This document shows, one piece after another, positions 26,866 to 35,845 of a stretch of 64,000 bases of DNA (within the stretch, counting starts at the first letter, position 1; every line of letters begins with the position of its first letter). Position numbers and translations under genes: made by a program. This stretch comes from Brooklawnia sp032229645. Lineage in GTDB: Bacteria > Actinomycetota > Actinomycetes > Propionibacteriales > Propionibacteriaceae. The notes beneath the pieces were generated by a model that saw only the letters and a program-made list of their open reading frames with translations, was not told where the DNA came from and did not search any database. The DNA lies in NCBI GenBank assembly GCA_963722295.1, contig CAVRLB010000001.1:310001-374000 (forward strand), read 5' to 3'.

Positions 26866-28330
26866 CGGTCTCCCCGTTTGCGGTTCGTGCGGTCACAGCG
26901 CCGAAGGCGAACCGGCGGGTGCTGCCATCAGGTCGGTGGGCTTCGACAATCGAGACGGCATCGCTTTCGGTCATGCCATTACGATGGGCGATTTCCAGCA
27001 GACCCAGCAGATCGACCGGACGTCGGGTTTCGGTATCAGCCGCCTCGAATGCCGTAGCCAGATCGAAGTCCTCGGACAAGCTCGCCACGTACTGCTCGAG
27101 TTCCTTGTAGTGCGGGCCACCCCACGAATGCGCGTCCGCCTCCGCAAACTCCACATCGCCGGCAGCATTCAGCGGGGCCGGCGCGCCGGGCGGACGGATA
27201 TCGCTGATCGACTGGCGCAGATGGCCGATATCTGCGACGGGAAACTTGCGCAGCGGCCGGACCCGGTCGGCGGGCGAAGAGACCTGCATCCACGATTGCA
27301 GCCCAGACATCACCTCGCGCAGCAGATCGTCCACCTGACGATCGCGGATCGGGTCATGGGTGCGCACCTGGGCAGTGATGACATGCGATGCTCGGCGCTG
27401 GGCGGTCAACACCTCGTCGACTCCCTGTTCGACGCGCCGTCCGATGGCGGCCAGCTCGCCACGTTGGTTGGCGTCCATCCGAGCCGCGAAAGGCTGCGAC
27501 AGCAGCGCATGCAACCGGGTGGCGAGCCGGTCGATCTGCTCGGGGTCACCGATCAGCCGCAGCGCGCCGGCGAACGCCCGGCCGCCCGGGGTGGACTGCA
27601 TGACGTGCTGTCCGCGCTCGAGATATTCGCGCAACACCTCACCGGTGGGACGCACATCTTGCCGCAGGCTGGTGACGATGTCGCGCTGGATCGCCTTAAT
27701 CGATTCGGCGACCCGGGAGAAGTCGGCGGGCAGCTCGCGAGCCAGATGGACGACGTTCTCCGCCTCCTCCAGCAGCTGTTCGTCGTCGAGCGGCTCGATC
27801 GGGTCGCCGGCCTCCAGCTGTGCGATCTCGGCCTCGAGGGCCGCCTTCTCGTCTCGAAGTCTGGCCAGCCGGGCCTGCGGGTCTGTCTCGGAGGTTTGTG
27901 CGAGTTCTTCGACGGCTTCCAGCAGGGTGCGGACGCGCGACCTGGACACTCGGGTGCCGCCGCCACCGGCACGTCCGGCGATCTCGAGCGCGCCCACCGC
28001 GTGGGCCGACAATCGGTAGATCTCGGTATCATCCTCGATCTGCGGAACCAGCCAACCCACCCGCACCCAGTACCGGCAGATCTCGCGAGCGGTGCCGGAC
28101 GGCAGTCTCAGTTCGTCCTCGTCGTAACCGGCCGCCCGGAGCTGATCGATCGCCTCGGCGATCTCGGCGTGTGCGTCGGCGACCGCCACCGCAGGCCGGT
28201 CCGCGGTGAAGACGATCGAGAGCATGGCGACGACGAAAGGGGCATATCGGCCACCCAAGAGGTCAAGGGTGGGGTTCTTGAAGGCCGCGAGAGAACGCCG
28301 GTAAGCGGCCTCGGCGCGGGTGTTCGTCAT
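26858..28330 (-). CDS. jetA: Wadjet kleisin subunit JetA (DUF3375)
   Basis: JetA is the MukF-like kleisin that links the JetC heads. It has 490 residues and DUF3375 features: an N-terminal winged-helix region with FKNPTLDLLGGRYAPFVVAML, a helical middle with a coiled coil at about residues 155-185, and a C-terminal winged domain. It is the first gene of the jetABC operon and starts 42 bases after the ppk2 stop on the same strand, so it may be co-transcribed with ppk2. Confidence 0.92.
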   Translation of the reverse strand: MTNTRAEAAYRRSLAAFKNPTLDLLGGRYAPFVVAMLSIVFTADRPAVAVADAHAEIAEAIDQLRAAGYDEDELRLPSGTAREICRYWVRVGWLVPQIEDDTEIYRLSAHAVGALEIAGRAGGGGTRVSRSRVRTLLEAVEELAQTSETDPQARLARLRDEKAALEAEIAQLEAGDPIEPLDDEQLLEEAENVVHLARELPADFSRVAESIKAIQRDIVTSLRQDVRPTGEVLREYLERGQHVMQSTPGGRAFAGALRLIGDPEQIDRLATRLHALLSQPFAARMDANQRGELAAIGRRVEQGVDEVLTAQRRASHVITAQVRTHDPIRDRQVDDLLREVMSGLQSWMQVSSPADRVRPLRKFPVADIGHLRQSISDIRPPGAPAPLNAAGDVEFAEADAHSWGGPHYKELEQYVASLSEDFDLATAFEAADTETRRPVDLLGLLEIAHRNGMTESDAVSIVEAHRPDGSTRRFAFGAVTARTANGETDD

Positions 28331-28372
28331 CGAGGCAAGACTACTGCCGGTGGCGATCTGCGGCGGTACCGG

Positions 28373-29242
28373 CTACCTGGACGCCAAGGCCTCGACACGT
28401 TTGCGTTCGGCTTTCACATCGAAATCGGCTTCCGGCCAGCCGAGCTTCAAGCTGCCCATCGCTTCGATGATCAGATGCGTAATTGCCCAGTTCCGGTACC
28501 ACTTACGGTTGGCGGGCACCACGTGCCAGGGCGCCGCATCGGTATTGCAGCGGCTCAGCGCGATCGAATAGGCATCCATATAGGCGTCCCACTTCGACGC
28601 GACACTCACATCGCCGGGGTTGTACTTATAGAACTTTTCGGGATTCGAAAGCCGCTCGGCGAGCCGCTTCTTCTGCTCGCCACGCGAGATGTTGAGGAAG
28701 CACTTGACGATTACCGTGCCCGACGTGACCAGGCCGGCCTCGAAATCGTTGATGGCACCGTAGCGGCGCTCGATCTCGGTGGCCGGGGCGAGCTGGTCGA
28801 CCCGCTGGACGAGCACGTCCTCGTAGTGTGAGCGGTCGAAGATGCCGACCTGCCCGCTGCGAGGCAGTTGGCGTTCGACGCGCCAGAGAAAGTCATGAGC
28901 ACGCTCTTCCTCAGTGGGTCTCTTGAACGAATGAATGTGGACGCCCTGTGGATCCATCATGCCGATGACGTGCCTGATGGTGCCGCCCTTGCCTGCCGTG
29001 TCGAGACCCTGCAGGACGAGCAATACTTTCGGCGCCTGAGCATCTCTGGTGCCTGCGGCGAACAGCCGCTCCTGCAGATCGTCCATCAGCGGCTCGAGTT
29101 CTTCGCGAAGATCCTGGCCATCGTCCTTGTCCTTGCGCTTGGGATACCCGGGAATCGCGTCGGGATCGAAATCGCGGACGTCGACCCGACCAGCTGGGCA
29201 GCGCAGCACAGGCGCGAGAGATTCGGGCTCTTTCTTGCTCAT
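28373..29242 (-). CDS. Polyphosphate kinase 2 family protein
   Basis: PPK2 enzymes transfer phosphate between polyphosphate and nucleotides in the cytoplasm. The 289-residue protein has Walker A GLDTAGKGG at residues 79-87, Walker B FDRSHYEDVLV near residue 138, and the basic lid segment. It is a single-domain enzyme of class I/III size; which nucleotide it prefers cannot be read. ATG 29242 is chosen because homology begins there; the frame remains open to 30451 opposite the esterase gene, and that part is a shadow. Confidence 0.93.
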   Translation of the reverse strand: MSKKEPESLAPVLRCPAGRVDVRDFDPDAIPGYPKRKDKDDGQDLREELEPLMDDLQERLFAAGTRDAQAPKVLLVLQGLDTAGKGGTIRHVIGMMDPQGVHIHSFKRPTEEERAHDFLWRVERQLPRSGQVGIFDRSHYEDVLVQRVDQLAPATEIERRYGAINDFEAGLVTSGTVIVKCFLNISRGEQKKRLAERLSNPEKFYKYNPGDVSVASKWDAYMDAYSIALSRCNTDAAPWHVVPANRKWYRNWAITHLIIEAMGSLKLGWPEADFDVKAERKRVEALASR

Positions 29243-29422
29243 CGCCCTAGTATGACGCGAGCCGTTGCGTCGAGTGGTCGGTATCGGCGACATGTCTGCG
29301 CGCCTGCCGTCGGCGATGGCGGCGTCCTGGTCGCAAGGCCGTCTTGATGGCGGCATTTGGCGTCCGGCACTGACGTAGGCTGACCACATGACACCGTCCG
29401 GTTCCGACAGTATCGATCGCCC

Positions 29423-30394
29423 GTGAACCGGCTGTTCCAAGCGGTTCTGCGCCTCTTCGCCGCACCGCGCGTCGATGTTCGCGAAGACTACGAGAAGATG
29501 CGTCGGTTGCAGCGCCAGATGGCCGCACTGCCGGCGCAGCGCTACCAGGCCCTCGATCGCCAGATGACTTCTGAGGACGGCAGCCACATCATCGCGGCGC
29601 GCGTCTTCCTTCCCAAGGAGAAACTGCGAGACGAGCTTCTGCTCTTCTTCCACGGTGGTGGCTGGGTCACCGGCGACATCGAGAGCTACACGCCGGCCTG
29701 TGCGACGATGGCCGATCTGACCGGCTGCGTCGTGGTATCGGTGGACTACCGGCTGGCACCGGAGCATCCTTTCCCGGCCGGTCTGGACGACTGCTACCAG
29801 GTCACCAAGTTGCTCTTGGATGATCCTCTGATCGCCGAGATCGATGACCCCGACAAGATCGTCCTCATCGGTGACTCGGCCGGAGCCAACCTCGCCGCCG
29901 TCGTTTCGTTGCTGCTGCGTGAGAACCGGCATCGGGGTGTCAGCAGGCAGATCCTGCTCTACCCGGTGACCTATTGGGACCACAATCCGCAGACCTCGCC
30001 CTTCGCCTCGGTGCGTCACCATGGCACCGACTACCGGCTGACCGACACCGAAGTCCGGGAGTATATGGAGCTCTATGTGCCCGATCCCGGGACACGTCGC
30101 GACATGCGGGTCGCCCCGCTGATGGCCACCGACTTCTCCAGGCAGCCCAGGACCCTCATGATCACCGCTGAACTGGATCTGCTTCGCGACGAGGGAGAGG
30201 CATATGGGCTCGCGCTGGCCGAAGCCGGTAACGAGGTCCGGATTCACCGGGTCGACGGGGCACTGCATGGGTTCATCGCGCTGCCCCGCTTCTCGAAGTC
30301 GCTGCGCGAGGGCTATGCGGTGATCAATTCTTTCCTCAACGGTGATCTCGAGGAGGCCGAGGCGGAGTCGGTTGTGGAAGCCGAAGGAACATAA
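29423..30394 (+). CDS. Alpha/beta hydrolase, hormone-sensitive-lipase family
   Basis: This is a 323-residue esterase-like protein. The oxyanion motif HGGGW is at 77-81, nucleophile Ser152 is in GDSAG, the acid is in ELDLLRDE (about residue 252), and the His is in ALHGF (about 283). It starts at GTG 29423 and has no signal peptide. The TAATG overlap with the next gene places it first in a three-gene unit with an acyltransferase and a DUF6320 membrane protein. Substrates are unknown; acyl transfer to or from a lipid or alcohol is a reasonable guess from the context. Confidence 0.92.
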   Translation: MNRLFQAVLRLFAAPRVDVREDYEKMRRLQRQMAALPAQRYQALDRQMTSEDGSHIIAARVFLPKEKLRDELLLFFHGGGWVTGDIESYTPACATMADLTGCVVVSVDYRLAPEHPFPAGLDDCYQVTKLLLDDPLIAEIDDPDKIVLIGDSAGANLAAVVSLLLRENRHRGVSRQILLYPVTYWDHNPQTSPFASVRHHGTDYRLTDTEVREYMELYVPDPGTRRDMRVAPLMATDFSRQPRTLMITAELDLLRDEGEAYGLALAEAGNEVRIHRVDGALHGFIALPRFSKSLREGYAVINSFLNGDLEEAEAESVVEAEGT

Positions 30395-31809
30395 TGGCCC
30401 GCTGGGCGTGGGTACGTCTCGACAACGCGTCCAATATCTTTCTTGCGTCACGCAGCGAGGCCGACCCCAAAGTATTCAGGATGAGCGCCGAAATGGATTG
30501 CGATGTTGATCCACGGCTCTTGCAGGAAGCCCTGGACGCGACCTACGACCGCTATCCGCTCTACCATGCGGTGCTGCGGAGCGGCATATTTTGGTACTAC
30601 CTGCAAGACAGTGATCTGCGTCCGGTGGTGACCGCAGACGAGGAATTCAGTTGCGCTCCGATCTATCAGCCCGACCGGCGCACCTTGCTATTCCGGGTGA
30701 TCTACTACCGCAAACGCATCATCCTTGAGATATTTCATGCTCTGTCGGATGGCACCGGGGCGTTGTGGTTCCTCTCCGATCTGGTGGCCGAATATGCTCG
30801 GCTGCGGTATCCGGATGACCCTCCCCAAGATGATCCGGTCACCGAAGCGGACGCCGGTCCGCTGATCGATGAGTCGGAATCGACGCACGGTCTGGCTGTC
30901 GACAGCTTCGCCGAGTACTTTCGTCGTCGTCCGCGTCGCAAGGTGTCCGAAGCCGAAGCCAAGTTCAGTGGAGCGGCAACAGCCCCGGTGCTCAGCGTCC
31001 GGACGGGCACCGGTCTATCGGCCTCGGACTCGCGCGACGAGAACGTGCGATCCCATTCGGACGGGCGCAAGATCTACCGGGTCAAGGGAACCCGCACCCC
31101 GGACAACCGCACCCGTGTCGTTGAGCTGACCATGCCCGCAGGTCAGGTGCTCGCCTTGGCCCGTGCACAGGGAGTGTCGCTGACGATCTATCTGACGGCG
31201 CTGTTCTTCGAGTCGATCCGGCTGTCATCGGGTGGCCTGGGCGCCGCGCGTACCCTCACGGCCTCGGTGCCGGTGAATCTGCGCCAGTTCTTTCCCTCGA
31301 CATCGCCGCGCAACTTCTTTGCGACACTGCGCCTCGAACACAGCTACGGCGACGGATCGGATGATCTCGGCTCGGCCTGCCAGGAATTGGAGGCTCAGTT
31401 CCGCACGAAGGTCACCCCGCAGGCTCTTGAGAAGAAGCTGCGACGATTCATCCGGCTCGAACGGATGCCGGCGCTGAGGATCTTGCCGCGCGTCCTCAAA
31501 GACGTGGTTCTCGGATTGATCAACCGTGGCAACAACCGCAGCCTGACTGTCGCCATCTCGAATCTGGGCCTGGTGCGGTTGCCCGACCCGGTCGATTCCC
31601 ATGTCGGACGCGTGTTGCTGCAGGTCTCGGCGGTTCGTCCGCAATTCTGTGCGGTGTCGCACGCAGGCCTGCTCACCGTGTGCTTCACCTCGCCGTTCAG
31701 TGAGACCGACCACATCAGGGAGTTCGTCCGGTTGCTGACCTCGCAGCAGGTGAATGTCACGATTGCGGCGGCCCGGGTGACCGAGGACGAACTGTCAGGA
31801 GTCGAATGA
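30394..31809 (+). CDS. Alcohol acetyltransferase-like, condensation-fold protein
   Basis: This 471-residue protein has the chloramphenicol-acetyltransferase/condensation-domain fold. The catalytic HxxxDG motif appears as FHALSDGTG, with His115 and Asp119, and the C-terminal half has the NLRQFFPSTSPRNFFAT segment seen in AATase-family proteins. A variable linker (residues about 145-230) lacks clear structure. It lies between an esterase and a DUF6320 protein with overlapping stops and starts. This trio recurs in other Gram-positives, but its product is not known to me. Confidence 0.82.
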   Translation: MARWAWVRLDNASNIFLASRSEADPKVFRMSAEMDCDVDPRLLQEALDATYDRYPLYHAVLRSGIFWYYLQDSDLRPVVTADEEFSCAPIYQPDRRTLLFRVIYYRKRIILEIFHALSDGTGALWFLSDLVAEYARLRYPDDPPQDDPVTEADAGPLIDESESTHGLAVDSFAEYFRRRPRRKVSEAEAKFSGAATAPVLSVRTGTGLSASDSRDENVRSHSDGRKIYRVKGTRTPDNRTRVVELTMPAGQVLALARAQGVSLTIYLTALFFESIRLSSGGLGAARTLTASVPVNLRQFFPSTSPRNFFATLRLEHSYGDGSDDLGSACQELEAQFRTKVTPQALEKKLRRFIRLERMPALRILPRVLKDVVLGLINRGNNRSLTVAISNLGLVRLPDPVDSHVGRVLLQVSAVRPQFCAVSHAGLLTVCFTSPFSETDHIREFVRLLTSQQVNVTIAAARVTEDELSGVE

Positions 31810-32474
31810 TGAGGCATTGTCCTGATTGCTCGGTCGACATCGAAGGCGATTGGACGACCTGCCCGCTATGCGGCGCCGTGCTGACCGGTACTGCCGCCCC
31901 GAGCCCGTTGCCGGCCATCCCCCTCAGCTTCTCGCGTCAGCGCGTGCTGCGGGTGGTCTTCTTGATCTCTCTCGTGGTGATCCTGGCATCGTTTCTGGCA
32001 CAGTTGCTTTTCAGTCACGGCCCGAGTGGCATCGGAGTACTGAGGTCGGTTTGGTTGGGCGTGACCGCGATGTGGCTGGTGGTGATGATGGCCTTTCGTA
32101 AGCGGCGGAACATCGCAAAGGGAACCGTCTATCTGGTGGTTCTGATCAGCCTGGTCTGCGTCTACTGGGACTACCTGACCGGCTGGCAGCGCTGGTCGTT
32201 GACATACGCGGTGCCGATCGTCTGCGCATTTTCGATCGTGGCGTTGATGATCGCGGTCTGGGCGATGCATGTCGAGGTGAGCGAGCACATCGTCTACAGC
32301 GGGTTGACGATGCTGCTGGGATTGGTTCCGATCGGTTTCTTGGTCCTTGGCTGGGTAACGAACGCGCTGCCGTCGGCTGTCTGCGTGCTGGTCAGCCTGC
32401 TGGCGCTGCTCTTCCTGCGCGCCACGCGGCAGGCGGATGTGCGTCACGAACTGGCCAAGCGGCTGCACGTTTAG
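31806..32474 (+). CDS. DUF6320 membrane protein with N-terminal zinc ribbon
   Basis: This 222-residue protein has an N-terminal zinc ribbon (CPDC at residues 5-8, CPLC at 19-22), followed by about six membrane helices from residue 45 to the end. The start ATGATG overlaps the acyltransferase stop. DUF6320 proteins accompany AATase-like genes in many Firmicutes and Actinobacteria, so it probably anchors or assists that enzyme at the membrane (inference from neighbourhood). Confidence 0.8.
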   Translation: MMRHCPDCSVDIEGDWTTCPLCGAVLTGTAAPSPLPAIPLSFSRQRVLRVVFLISLVVILASFLAQLLFSHGPSGIGVLRSVWLGVTAMWLVVMMAFRKRRNIAKGTVYLVVLISLVCVYWDYLTGWQRWSLTYAVPIVCAFSIVALMIAVWAMHVEVSEHIVYSGLTMLLGLVPIGFLVLGWVTNALPSAVCVLVSLLALLFLRATRQADVRHELAKRLHV

Positions 32475-32587
32475 GCTTAGGGCCGCGGGGTTCGCAGGAC
32501 TCATCGGCCGAAATGGCCCGTATCATGCCGCACCTGATCTGCGCCTGGCGGCTGGAATAAACTGAGCCCAGTCGACCCAGAGGAATC

Positions 32588-33820
32588 ATGTCCAGCTCAT
32601 CGCTTGTGCGTCCCACTACTCGTCCGGGTCTGGACGGGCCATGGCGGCGAGTCGCGGCCTTCGCGGGTCTGCTCGGGCCCACCGGCCTGCCCTCCCCCAC
32701 GATCTTCGCCGAGATGACGGCCATGGCCCGGCAATTCGATGCCATCAATCTCGGGCAGGGCTTTCCCGATGAGGACGGCCCTCGAGAGGTGCTCGAGGCG
32801 GCGAAGGCGGCCATCGACCGAGGCGCGAACCAGTATCCGCCGGGTCGCGGCGAAGCCGATCTGCTCGAAGCCATCAGCGAGCATCAGCGGCGCTTCTACG
32901 GGTTGGACGTCGATCCCAACACGGAAGTGATCGTCACGGCGGGCGCGACCGAAGCCATCGCGGCCACTGTGCTGGCGCTGACCCGGCCGGGCGATGAGGT
33001 CATCACCTTCGAGCCCTTCTACGACGCCTACGCTGCGGCGATCGGCCTGGCGGGGGCGCGTCATGTCACGGTGGGGCTGCGGGCCCCGGACTTACAGCCC
33101 GATCCGGACGAGCTTGCCCGCCTGTTCACGGCTAAGACGCGGATGATCATCGTGAACGACCCCAACAACCCCACCGGCACCGTCTTCGATCGCGAGACCT
33201 TGCAGCGAATTGTCGATCTCGCCGCAGAGCATGACGCCCTCATCGTGACCGACGAAGTCTACGAACATCTCGTCTTCGACGATGCCCGGCACGTCCCGGT
33301 CGCCACCCTGCCCGGTGCCAGGGAGCGCACCGTCACGATCTCCTCGGCGGGCAAGACCTTCTCGACCACCGGTTGGAAGATCGGATGGGCGGTGGCATCA
33401 TCCGAGATCATCACGGCGATTCTGACGGTCAAGCAATACCTGACCTACGTGAACGGGGCGCCCTTCCAGCCCGCCATCGCCACCGGGCTGCGCCTTCCGG
33501 ACGAGTTCTATGCCGGAATCGCCGCGACGCTGCAACACAAGCGCGACCTGCTCGTCGACGCTCTTCAGCAGGCCGGTTTCCGCGTCTTTTCGCCAAAGGG
33601 CACCTATTTCGTGCTGGCCGATACCGCCCCGCTGGGTTATCCGGATGCGACCGAGCTGTCCCGCAGGATGCCGTCAACCGTGGGCGTGGTCGGTGTACCC
33701 GCGACGGCCTTCGTGCGTCCCGAGCATGCCGCGGACTACCGATCGCTGCTGCGCTTCACTTTCTGCAAACGTGAGGACGTGATCCGGGAGGGAGCCGCGC
33801 GACTCGAGAAACTGCGTTAG
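32588..33820 (+). CDS. PLP-dependent class I/II aminotransferase (DapC/KAT-like)
   Basis: This fold-type I aminotransferase has 410 residues. PLP lysine K256 lies in SSAGKTFSTTGWKIGW, the Asn-Pro motif NDPNNPTGTVF is at 190-200, and TDEVYEHLVF holds the cofactor Asp/Tyr. The closest recognisable relatives are N-succinyldiaminopimelate aminotransferases and kynurenine-type enzymes, so dapC is possible but not proven. ATG 32588 has GAGG just upstream. The first 35 residues before PSPTIFAEM are an extension typical of actinobacterial homologues. Confidence 0.9.
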   Translation: MSSSSLVRPTTRPGLDGPWRRVAAFAGLLGPTGLPSPTIFAEMTAMARQFDAINLGQGFPDEDGPREVLEAAKAAIDRGANQYPPGRGEADLLEAISEHQRRFYGLDVDPNTEVIVTAGATEAIAATVLALTRPGDEVITFEPFYDAYAAAIGLAGARHVTVGLRAPDLQPDPDELARLFTAKTRMIIVNDPNNPTGTVFDRETLQRIVDLAAEHDALIVTDEVYEHLVFDDARHVPVATLPGARERTVTISSAGKTFSTTGWKIGWAVASSEIITAILTVKQYLTYVNGAPFQPAIATGLRLPDEFYAGIAATLQHKRDLLVDALQQAGFRVFSPKGTYFVLADTAPLGYPDATELSRRMPSTVGVVGVPATAFVRPEHAADYRSLLRFTFCKREDVIREGAARLEKLR

Positions 33821-33859
33821 CAGGGTGTCGTCACTGTCTATGCTCAGTTCAGCAGAAGT

Positions 33860-34909
33860 ATGGCTGCCGTCGCAGAAAGACCGGGGATGAAGACCAACGA
33901 GACCGTGCGCGTCGGCGGTGCCGTTGGCGTGCTCGTCTTGGTGTGCTCGGTCCCCTCAATAGTCGTGGCGTTCACACCGCTCTCGGCGGCCGCACCGATC
34001 CTGCTTGCCGGTGTCGTGCCGAGTGTCGTGGCCTGTCTCTACGACAGACGCCTGCTCGCCTATACGGCGGTGGCAGCAGCGCTGCTCATCGGCCTTGTCG
34101 AGTTGGCCGGGGCACGGCCATGGGCCATCACCTTGGTAATGGTGGTGGCCGGGCTCGTGATCGGGCTGGTCGCCGAGCGCGGCTGGCGCATGATCGGGGT
34201 TCAGACAGTCGTGCTGCAGACCACGATGCTTACCGCGCCGCCGATCCTGCTTCCCGGAGTTGGCTGGACATCACAATGGGCGGGGCGAGTGCTGCTGCCT
34301 ATAGCGATGGTGCTTCTGGGGGGCCTGTGGGCGTTGGTCGTCGTGGCGCTGCTCGGAAAGAGACTGCCGACGCTCGATGCCACGCCGATCGGACGTACCC
34401 AAGCGTTGCTCTATGGAATCGGACTCGCGCTGACGCTGGGTCTGACGACCTGGATCTCGGCCGTCTGGCTGGTGGGCACGATGGCCGGTTGGATGCAGTT
34501 GACGGTCCTGATGGTCCAAAGTCCGGTCATTTCTCAGACCAGGAAGCGCATCGTTGACCGCTCGGTAGGGACGATCGCCGGTGCCTTGGCAGCCGGAGTA
34601 ATCGCGGTCGTTGTTCCCTGGGACACGTTACTTGTGCTCATCGGCGTGGTCGCGGCGGTTCATTCGATGGCATTGATCACGCTCAAGGCTTCGTATGCAC
34701 GCTTCGCGTTCTGGCTGACGGCGGGCGTCATCTTGGTGAACGCAGCGGGTGACAATTTGGCGTCCGCCGATATCCAGCGGGTCATCTTCACTGTGGGTAC
34801 GGGCGTGCTGGTCGCCGGGCTGCTGGTGGTTCTTGAGGCGTTCCGCAAGGTCTTCAGTGCTCGCTGCGATGACGTCGACCAGGAGCCCTCATCCGTTACT
34901 CCCGAGTAG
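33860..34909 (+). CDS. FUSC-family membrane protein
   Basis: This 349-residue protein is built as two sets of closely packed helices (about 18-160 and 175-335) joined by the RTQALLYGIGLALTLG region. RKRIVDRSVGTIAGALAAGVIA is the FUSC signature seen in aromatic-acid or fusaric-acid exporters and PRTases-associated transporters. It lacks the long soluble domain of larger members. Its 3-prime end overlaps the convergent HAD pseudogene by 21 bases. Confidence 0.75.
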   Translation: MAAVAERPGMKTNETVRVGGAVGVLVLVCSVPSIVVAFTPLSAAAPILLAGVVPSVVACLYDRRLLAYTAVAAALLIGLVELAGARPWAITLVMVVAGLVIGLVAERGWRMIGVQTVVLQTTMLTAPPILLPGVGWTSQWAGRVLLPIAMVLLGGLWALVVVALLGKRLPTLDATPIGRTQALLYGIGLALTLGLTTWISAVWLVGTMAGWMQLTVLMVQSPVISQTRKRIVDRSVGTIAGALAAGVIAVVVPWDTLLVLIGVVAAVHSMALITLKASYARFAFWLTAGVILVNAAGDNLASADIQRVIFTVGTGVLVAGLLVVLEAFRKVFSARCDDVDQEPSSVTPE

Positions 34910-35735
34910 ACCGAGGTGGTCGAAGGCGTTATAGAGCCCATCGACCTCGACATCATCGGTGACATAGTCTGCGATTGACTTGATCTCGTCGGGCGCGTTG
35001 CCCATCGCGACTCCGACGGCGCAGTACTCCAGCAACGGGATGTCGACAGCCGCGTCGCCTGCCGCGATCGTGTCGGCCCGATCAGCACCGAGGTGTTGCA
35101 GCAGCAGATCGACGGCGTGCGCCTTGTCGATGTCGGCGACGCCAAGATCCCCGAAGAGTGCATGGGAGCCTCGTCCGCCCCAAGTGCCGGCCGTGAGCTG
35201 CAGGGAAGGCCGCCTTGGCGTCCACGAAATCCTGATAGCCACCGAGGACGAAGCTGATCTTGTTGAGATCATCACGGTACAGATCGGCGTCGTAGATCAT
35301 CTCCGGAAAAACACTCTCGATATCGAGCTGCGACGCGTCTGCGACCCCTTTGCCCGTGACGTACGCGCGGGCGGCGGGCAGCGCGGCGGTCCTGAAATTC
35401 CGGCTGGCGTAGAGACCCGAATTGGCCTCCAAGTAGAACGCCAATCCGCGGTCATTCAGCCAGTCGACGATGGCGGTGCATTCGGCCAGCGTCAACGTCT
35501 GGTGCATAACGACCTCGCCGTGGTGCTCCAGATACGAGCCATTGCCGCCGATCATCCCGTCGACGCCGATATCCCAGAGCTCCGGGTACATTTCGGCTCG
35601 GCTGCGTCCGGTCGTCAGATAGACCAGGTGGCCTGCCTGTCGGGCGAGCCGGACGGCACGCACCGCGGATTCAGGTAGCCGATTCGAATAGTCGACGAGG
35701 GTGCCGTCCACATCGAGGAAGATGATTTTCGTCAT
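34889..35735 (-). pseudogene. Cof-type HAD hydrolase broken by a frameshift
   Basis: The gene begins at ATG 35735 with the HAD motif I FLDVDGTLVD and motif II TTGRSRAE. It runs in frame to about 35200, where DFVDAKAAFP should continue as LQLTAGTWGGRG; the continuation is found in the other frame and ends at 34889 with motif IV (AAGDAAVDIPLL). One base lost or gained near 35200 explains it. Everything else looks intact, so the lesion is recent or a sequencing error. The likely role was dephosphorylation of a sugar or cofactor phosphate. Confidence 0.85.
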
Positions 35736-35845
35736 CGCGTTCACTTTCTGTCTGGCCGCAGAGTGCGTGGATGAGCACAGTGCGCAGCCGCGCCGGTTAG
35801 GCTCATCCATGACATCCGACCGACTCGAAGGAGCACGACCAGCGC

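Noticed and set aside
26798..28831. 677-codon plus-strand frame opposite jetA/ppk2
   Set aside because: Spans two real genes on the other strand, and its composition is that of an antisense shadow.
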